Shown piece after piece: positions 8,201-10,427 of a DNA stretch of 10,427 nt. Origin of the DNA: Desulfosarcina sp. (GTDB lineage: Bacteria > Desulfobacterota > Desulfobacteria > Desulfobacterales > Desulfosarcinaceae). The DNA is taken from contig JAGTUY010000073.1 of NCBI GenBank assembly GCA_018224455.1, positions 1-10,427 of the forward strand. Direction: 5' to 3'. The position numbers and the translations under genes are program-made. Every line of letters begins with the position of its first letter. The stretch's first letter is position 1. The notes under the pieces are model-generated. The model saw only the letters and a list, made by a program, of their open reading frames with translations. It was not told where the DNA came from and did not search any database.

Positions 8201-8464
8201 GAACTGGTCAAGAAGCTGGGCTTCGGTCGGCCCGACCTGGTGGACGCCATTAAAACCGGCGATGTGGCGCTGGTGGTCAACACCCCCAGCGGCAGACAGA
8301 GCCAGCAGGACGATGCCCATATCCGCAAGACCGCCATCCGATACCATATCCCGGAGGTCACCACCCCGGCCGCCGCACTGGCTGCTGCCAAGGGGATCGC
8401 CGCCCGTAAACGGGGGCAGGAAGCGTTGTGCACACTGCAGTCCTATGTGCGGGCGCTGAAGTGA
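5276..8464 (+). CDS. carB-like: CarB-like carbamoyl phosphate synthase large-subunit paralogue, probable pseudoenzyme
   Basis: The 1062-residue product aligns end to end with CarB (E. coli 1073). It has a first synthetase half (about 1-400, LILGSGPVKIGQ), a helical oligomerisation region (about 400-545), a second half (about 550-920, LIVGPGSGRIGHGIELDHCC) and an MGS-like allosteric domain (about 928-1045). Structural motifs persist: GIHSGDS (242-248), GVHSGDS (774-780), MKSTGEVMGLGR (375-386), MEHIELAG. The catalytic residues do not. In half one, the E. coli metal ligands Q285 and E299 are K285 and A299, R303 is W303, and the GGSGGG loop reads DPAGALRQG (172-180). In half two, Q829, E841, N843 and R845 correspond to R817, A829, R831 and W833, and R715 with the GGR loop is lost (704-713). 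CarB makes carbamoyl phosphate from bicarbonate, ammonia and two ATP; this protein is unlikely to. The frame is intact, so it is probably expressed and selected for another role. No carA, pyr or arg gene is adjacent. An automatic pipeline would call it carB. Confidence 0.9.
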   Translation: MPTYPHMEKVLILGSGPVKIGQTGAFDDAACRACEVFRSAGLQTVMVHCDPSALAADMETADRTYMVPLTLQSLTEIILREKPDALLPTVGGSTAMRLANACDRSGLLKENGIQLLGATDKSLSLIDNPSAFFDVVNDLGLAAPDGQTTDSVSDAAAIAETIGYPVFVRAADPAGALRQGIAYNVEELRLLASGGRLPSEKVGGLRIEPALSGYREVEVELLRDADNRVQVVGMAENMDPVGIHSGDSAAVIPPVTIGEESRRQMAAAACKLASHIGVIGTLNVKFAVGAAAGQVLVLAMNPWFSRMSAFYAKAFDTDLATIHARLSLGTGLEDTLAAEGSPTADIKAASTIAVRLPRWEFERFAGETARLDARMKSTGEVMGLGRSLLEALQKAVRCRSPRHPLVGLRPELSQLSVDDLMRRLVLPSAERLCMMHEALKKGADPDAVAAVTGIHTHWIHQLADLAVLETKLADLAGNPPPAALMDQAAASGFSASGLARLLNISPDAAGRLLADAGIKIRPRASADRGRSRIWFNTPADEHARHAPLGKSVLIVGPGSGRIGHGIELDHCCVHGAKALRAAGRQAVMVNANPAAAGGLNDLDRSYVEPLTADDLKAVYRSENPEGVILQFGGYAAMDLAGELSDAGLPVWGTAHKQVALSQDRLRFSSLLKEMGIPHPHIGMAHTPEQAMDLAEAIGYPLVTSVPADRQRNRYGIVMDAHMLEQDLMNSSVSAQSPMLLEQFLEYAIEVEADALCDGRTIYLPAIMEHIELAGVHSGDSAMVMPPYSTPPRHVETISAYIQKVALALGIKGLLNARFAVYNDSVYLLAARPWACRSLPLVSKICSIPMAEKAVEIMLGMSLDEMDLPRRLLPHYGIRSSVFPFDTFKEADPLLGPQMRSTGQVMALAEIFGMAYYTSQEAAGLSLPRRGKVLITVTDADKPSILEPARLFKEMGFGIQATRGTHSFLKKNGIRAELVKKLGFGRPDLVDAIKTGDVALVVNTPSGRQSQQDDAHIRKTAIRYHIPEVTTPAAALAAAKGIAARKRGQEALCTLQSYVRALK

Positions 8465-8499
8465 AAAGAAATCCGCCATCTCTTTTAACCACACCAATT

Positions 8500-9456
8500 T
8501 TAATTTACTGGAAGTTCCACCGCCATTGTGTTAAGCGGCGGTATTGCTTTGATCATCCCCTGTTCCTCCAAAAAACCGGCAAATCTCAGATAGCGCGCCC
8601 GGTCAAGTGATCCAGGACGTAAGGCAAATCGAGGTAATGTGTCCCGCCAGGCGCGACGGTTCAGTTCATCATCCAGGTCTTTACGGTCCTTGATGAACAT
8701 CCGCCAGCCGTCCTCAGGATGATTGATCAAAAATTGGACTCCCTCTTCCAGGGCGTCTACAAACGCGCGGTACTTTTTGTTTCCGATACGATCCCGATGA
8801 CAAATCAGGATCAATTCATCATAACTGGGGATGCCGTGTTCTTCTACATAGAATGCACGTCCAGGCCGCTTTTCGATGTCCATCTGATTTAATTCGAAAT
8901 TACGGAATGCACCGATCACGGCATCGGTTTTACCGGACAACAAAGACGGTGACAGGGAAAAATTCACATTCACCAGCCGAACGTCATCCAAAGAGAGACC
9001 ACCTCGGTCCAACATGACTTTCAGGAGCACAGTCTCAAATCCGCCGATGGAATACCCAACGGTTTTCCCTTTCAAATCAGCGATCTGCCGGATACCGCCG
9101 TCGTCGGTGACCACCAACGCATTCAGCGGCGTTGCCACTAGGGTCGCAATTCGCACCAGGGGTAACCCCTGATCTACATGAAGGTGATGCTGGGGTTGGT
9201 ATGACACCGCGATGTCAGCTTTTTTAGCAGCGACCAGCTTGGGCGGATCATTGGGGTTGGACGGCGCGGTAAATTCAACTGTCAATCCGTGGTCGTCGAA
9301 AAAGCCTTTTTCCAGGGCCACAAAAAGCGGTGCGTGATCCGGATTCACGAACCAATCTAAAAGAACCGTCATGCGATCCGACGCGACTGCAGCCGTCGCG
9401 TACCCAGATACGATCATTCCCACAACCAATATGATCAAACCAACCCGTCGTTTCAT
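8500..9456 (-). CDS. thiY: ABC transporter substrate-binding protein for thiamin pyrimidine precursor (ThiY-like)
   Basis: This is the periplasmic binding component of a pyrimidine (HMP or formylaminopyrimidine) uptake system that feeds thiamin synthesis or salvage; it belongs to the NMT1/THI5-like family. The 318-residue product starts with a signal peptide: MKRR, a hydrophobic core at 6-20, and probable cleavage near AVAS-DR at about 24-26, with no lipobox cysteine. The family motif LDWFVNPDHAPLFVA (33-47) follows, where the aromatic and polar residues line the pyrimidine pocket in relatives. Then come ADIAVSYQPQ (80-89), GLPLVRIATLVATPLNALVV (97-116) and the hinge segment GKTVGYSIGGFE (130-141). 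The ATG has AAAGGA 8 nt upstream. The gene lies 17 bp after thiX and is last in the operon, meeting the carB-like gene tail to tail across 35 bp. The exact ligand is inferred from family. Confidence 0.85.
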   Translation of the reverse strand: MKRRVGLIILVVGMIVSGYATAAVASDRMTVLLDWFVNPDHAPLFVALEKGFFDDHGLTVEFTAPSNPNDPPKLVAAKKADIAVSYQPQHHLHVDQGLPLVRIATLVATPLNALVVTDDGGIRQIADLKGKTVGYSIGGFETVLLKVMLDRGGLSLDDVRLVNVNFSLSPSLLSGKTDAVIGAFRNFELNQMDIEKRPGRAFYVEEHGIPSYDELILICHRDRIGNKKYRAFVDALEEGVQFLINHPEDGWRMFIKDRKDLDDELNRRAWRDTLPRFALRPGSLDRARYLRFAGFLEEQGMIKAIPPLNTMAVELPVN

Positions 9457-9464
9457 TTGGCAGA

Positions 9465-9470
9465 TCCTTT
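9465..9470 (-). promoter_or_regulatory. ribosome binding site of thiY
   Basis: AAAGGA lies 8 nt before the thiY ATG, in the 17-bp space after the thiX stop. It supports the ATG at 9456, which gives a complete signal peptide. Confidence 0.6.
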
Positions 9471-9473
9471 CGC

Positions 9474-10211
9474 TTATTCAATTTGCCAATAAACTATTTT
9501 TTTCATGGCCCAGTCTACTGAGTAGTAGAGGATCAGGGCCATGGTCACAAGGACGCCCAACGCCGCGAACATCACATCGGTTTGCATGCGGGCATTGGCA
9601 TGCAGCATATAGAATCCAAGTCCGGCGTCGGAGCCCACCCACTCTCCGACTATCGCCCCGATGGGGGCCACGGCTGTCGCTACACGCAATCCCGAGGCAA
9701 ATGCGGGCAACGCCGCCGGCACCCGGATACGAAAAAGAATTGCGGTCGGTGATGCATTCATCACATGGGCCAGTTCCAGCCACTCGGGTTCGGTTCTTCT
9801 CAAGCCGTCATAGAAGGCGGCTGTCACCGGAAAGAATATGATCAGCACAGCCATGGTAATTTTAGATCCTATACCGTAGCCCAGCCACAGAACCAACAAG
9901 GGCGCCAGAGCAAAAACGGGGACAGCCTGACTCATGACGAGAACCGGCAGCAGCCAGCGCTTTACAGATCGAGAAGCCACCATGATCAGCGCGCTTACGG
10001 TACCCGACACCAATCCGATCAGTAGCGCTGCGATAATTTCGACGGCGGTAATCCATGCGTGCTGCCACAAGAACTCCCATTTAAGGACGAGCGCCGTGGC
10101 CACACGCAACGGTCCCGGCAGAATAAAGGACGGCGCCCCCGTGACCCAAACTACGATTTGCCATGCCAGAATCAAACCAGCACTGATCACCGCAAGGCGC
10201 AGAACAATCAT
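9474..10211 (-). CDS. thiX: ABC transporter permease for thiamin pyrimidine precursor (ThiX-like)
   Basis: This is the inner-membrane permease that pairs with ThiY and the ThiZ ATPase. The 245-residue product has about six hydrophobic segments (roughly 5-23, 56-78, 86-110, 117-135, 168-190, 213-232). SQAVPVFALAPLLVLWLGYG (94-113) is characteristic of the ThiX/SsuC/TauC permease group. The cytoplasmic EAA loop that docks the ATPase is at 145-168 (ELAHVMNASPTAILF then VPAALP), with the usual glycine replaced by N152. The frame stays open 13 codons further upstream. The ATG at 10211 is preferred because GGGAGG lies 8 nt before it and it starts 1 nt after the upstream ATPase stop. The spacing to thiY is 17 bp, so the genes are co-transcribed. 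A related alkanesulfonate or taurine permease is less likely given the ThiY-like partner. Confidence 0.85.
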   Translation of the reverse strand: MIVLRLAVISAGLILAWQIVVWVTGAPSFILPGPLRVATALVLKWEFLWQHAWITAVEIIAALLIGLVSGTVSALIMVASRSVKRWLLPVLVMSQAVPVFALAPLLVLWLGYGIGSKITMAVLIIFFPVTAAFYDGLRRTEPEWLELAHVMNASPTAILFRIRVPAALPAFASGLRVATAVAPIGAIVGEWVGSDAGLGFYMLHANARMQTDVMFAALGVLVTMALILYYSVDWAMKKIVYWQIE

Positions 10212-10212
10212 T

Positions 10213-10427
10213 TTACGTGCCTCCCAACAGGTGTTGCAGCAAACGGGCATGCATGAGGATAACGGGTCTTGCTTCCATCAGGGTGCGGAGCAGCGCCACC
10301 CGCTGGCGCATTCCGCCGGAGAGTGTTGCCGGGAGGTCGTTCACGCAGTGGCCCAATCCCACCTCATGAAGCAGTGAAATGGCGGTTTTAATCCGCTCTT
10401 CGGAGACTTCCCCCCGCAACTGTGCAC
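10213..10427 (-). CDS. thiZ: ThiZ-like ABC transporter ATPase, C-terminal part, apparently with an internal deletion; partial at window edge
   Basis: This would be the ATPase of the thiamin-precursor importer. The frame enters from the right edge (a TTG at 10419 is internal, not a start) and encodes about 70 residues to a TAA at 10213-10215. LSGGMRQRVALLRTLMEARP is the ABC signature with its following helix, and VILM after it is the hydrophobic strand of Walker B. Where DEPF-ALD should follow, the sequence reads HARLLQHLLGGT and stops. The Walker B acidic pair, D-loop, switch histidine and about 100 residues are missing. The last residues resemble a usual ThiZ C-terminus, and the 1-nt spacing to thiX looks native. 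This suggests an in-frame internal deletion rather than a 3' truncation. As it stands the ATPase could not hydrolyse ATP normally. A sequence or assembly error is the main alternative. Confidence 0.75.
   Translation of the reverse strand, partial: AQLRGEVSEERIKTAISLLHEVGLGHCVNDLPATLSGGMRQRVALLRTLMEARPVILMHARLLQHLLGGT
10220..10225 (-). promoter_or_regulatory. ribosome binding site of thiX, within the end of the ATPase gene
   Basis: GGGAGG lies 8 nt upstream of the ATG at 10211 and inside the last codons (Gly-Gly-Thr) of the ATPase gene. It decides the thiX start against the open frame further upstream and shows that the native ATPase-permease junction is preserved. Confidence 0.7.
10247..10254 (-). 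other. probable deletion junction in thiZ
   Basis: The bases GCATGCAT (top strand) encode the Met-His step where the Walker B strand VILM meets the C-terminal tail. It is a short self-complementary tract containing repeated ATGC. Recombination through a few bases of homology would fit, but the intact parent sequence is not available here to prove it. Confidence 0.4.

Noticed and set aside
8464..8486. AAAAGA/TCTTTT inverted repeat between the carB-like gene and thiY as a terminator
   Set aside because: The 6-bp stem is almost all A-T with an 11-nt loop; too weak to call an intrinsic terminator.
8519..8542. ACCGCC/GGCGGT inverted repeat near the thiY 3' end
   Set aside because: It lies inside thiY coding sequence with a 12-nt loop and no T-run on either side.
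10213..10419. Complete 68-residue gene starting at TTG 10419
   Set aside because: The frame continues open to the window edge and the sequence is mid-protein ABC ATPase, so the TTG is an internal Leu codon.
9457..10427. TPP (thiamin) riboswitch for the thi operon
   Set aside because: Every stretch in this span is coding or a short operon spacer; any leader would lie upstream of thiZ, beyond the window.

Overview
The window is GC-rich, densely coded bacterial DNA with no RNA genes, mobile elements or CRISPR. IleRS motif variants (HIGT, KQSKS), an unusually long DNA polymerase III delta subunit and the ileS-lspA-holA order suggest a Desulfobacterota bacterium, perhaps Desulfosarcina/Desulfobacteraceae-like. 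That placement is inference from remembered family features, not a search.

Layout. Positions 7-5104 (minus strand) form a tight operon transcribed right to left: ileS (isoleucyl-tRNA synthetase), lspA (signal peptidase II), holA (clamp-loader delta subunit) and a 69-residue protein of unknown function. A good sigma70-like promoter (TTGACA-N17-TAAAAA) lies in front of ileS. Positions 5276-8464 (plus strand) hold one large divergent gene, a full-length paralogue of carbamoyl phosphate synthase large subunit (CarB). Positions 8500-10427 (minus strand) hold the end of a thiZ-thiX-thiY operon for uptake of a thiamin pyrimidine precursor, running in from the right edge.

Two things stand out. First, the CarB-like protein keeps the complete CarB architecture, including the C-terminal MGS-like allosteric domain. 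Yet the metal-binding and phosphate-binding residues of both ATP-grasp sites are replaced, in parallel, in the two halves (E. coli Q285/E299/R303 become K/A/W; Q829/E841/N843/R845 become R/A/R/W; the glycine-rich loops are gone). It reads as an intact, selected pseudoenzyme rather than a decaying gene, with no carA or pyrimidine/arginine gene beside it. Second, the thiZ ATPase gene runs from its LSGGMRQR signature straight into a plausible native C-terminus. It lacks the Walker B acidic residues, D-loop and H-loop, so it appears to carry an in-frame internal deletion, although the downstream permease and binding-protein genes are intact.

The left operon joins translation, lipoprotein maturation and replication in one housekeeping transcript. 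The CarB-like gene shares its 171-bp upstream region with ileS and has its own 7-bp perfect inverted repeat just before its ribosome binding site. The longest stretch without a gene is that 171-bp spacer.
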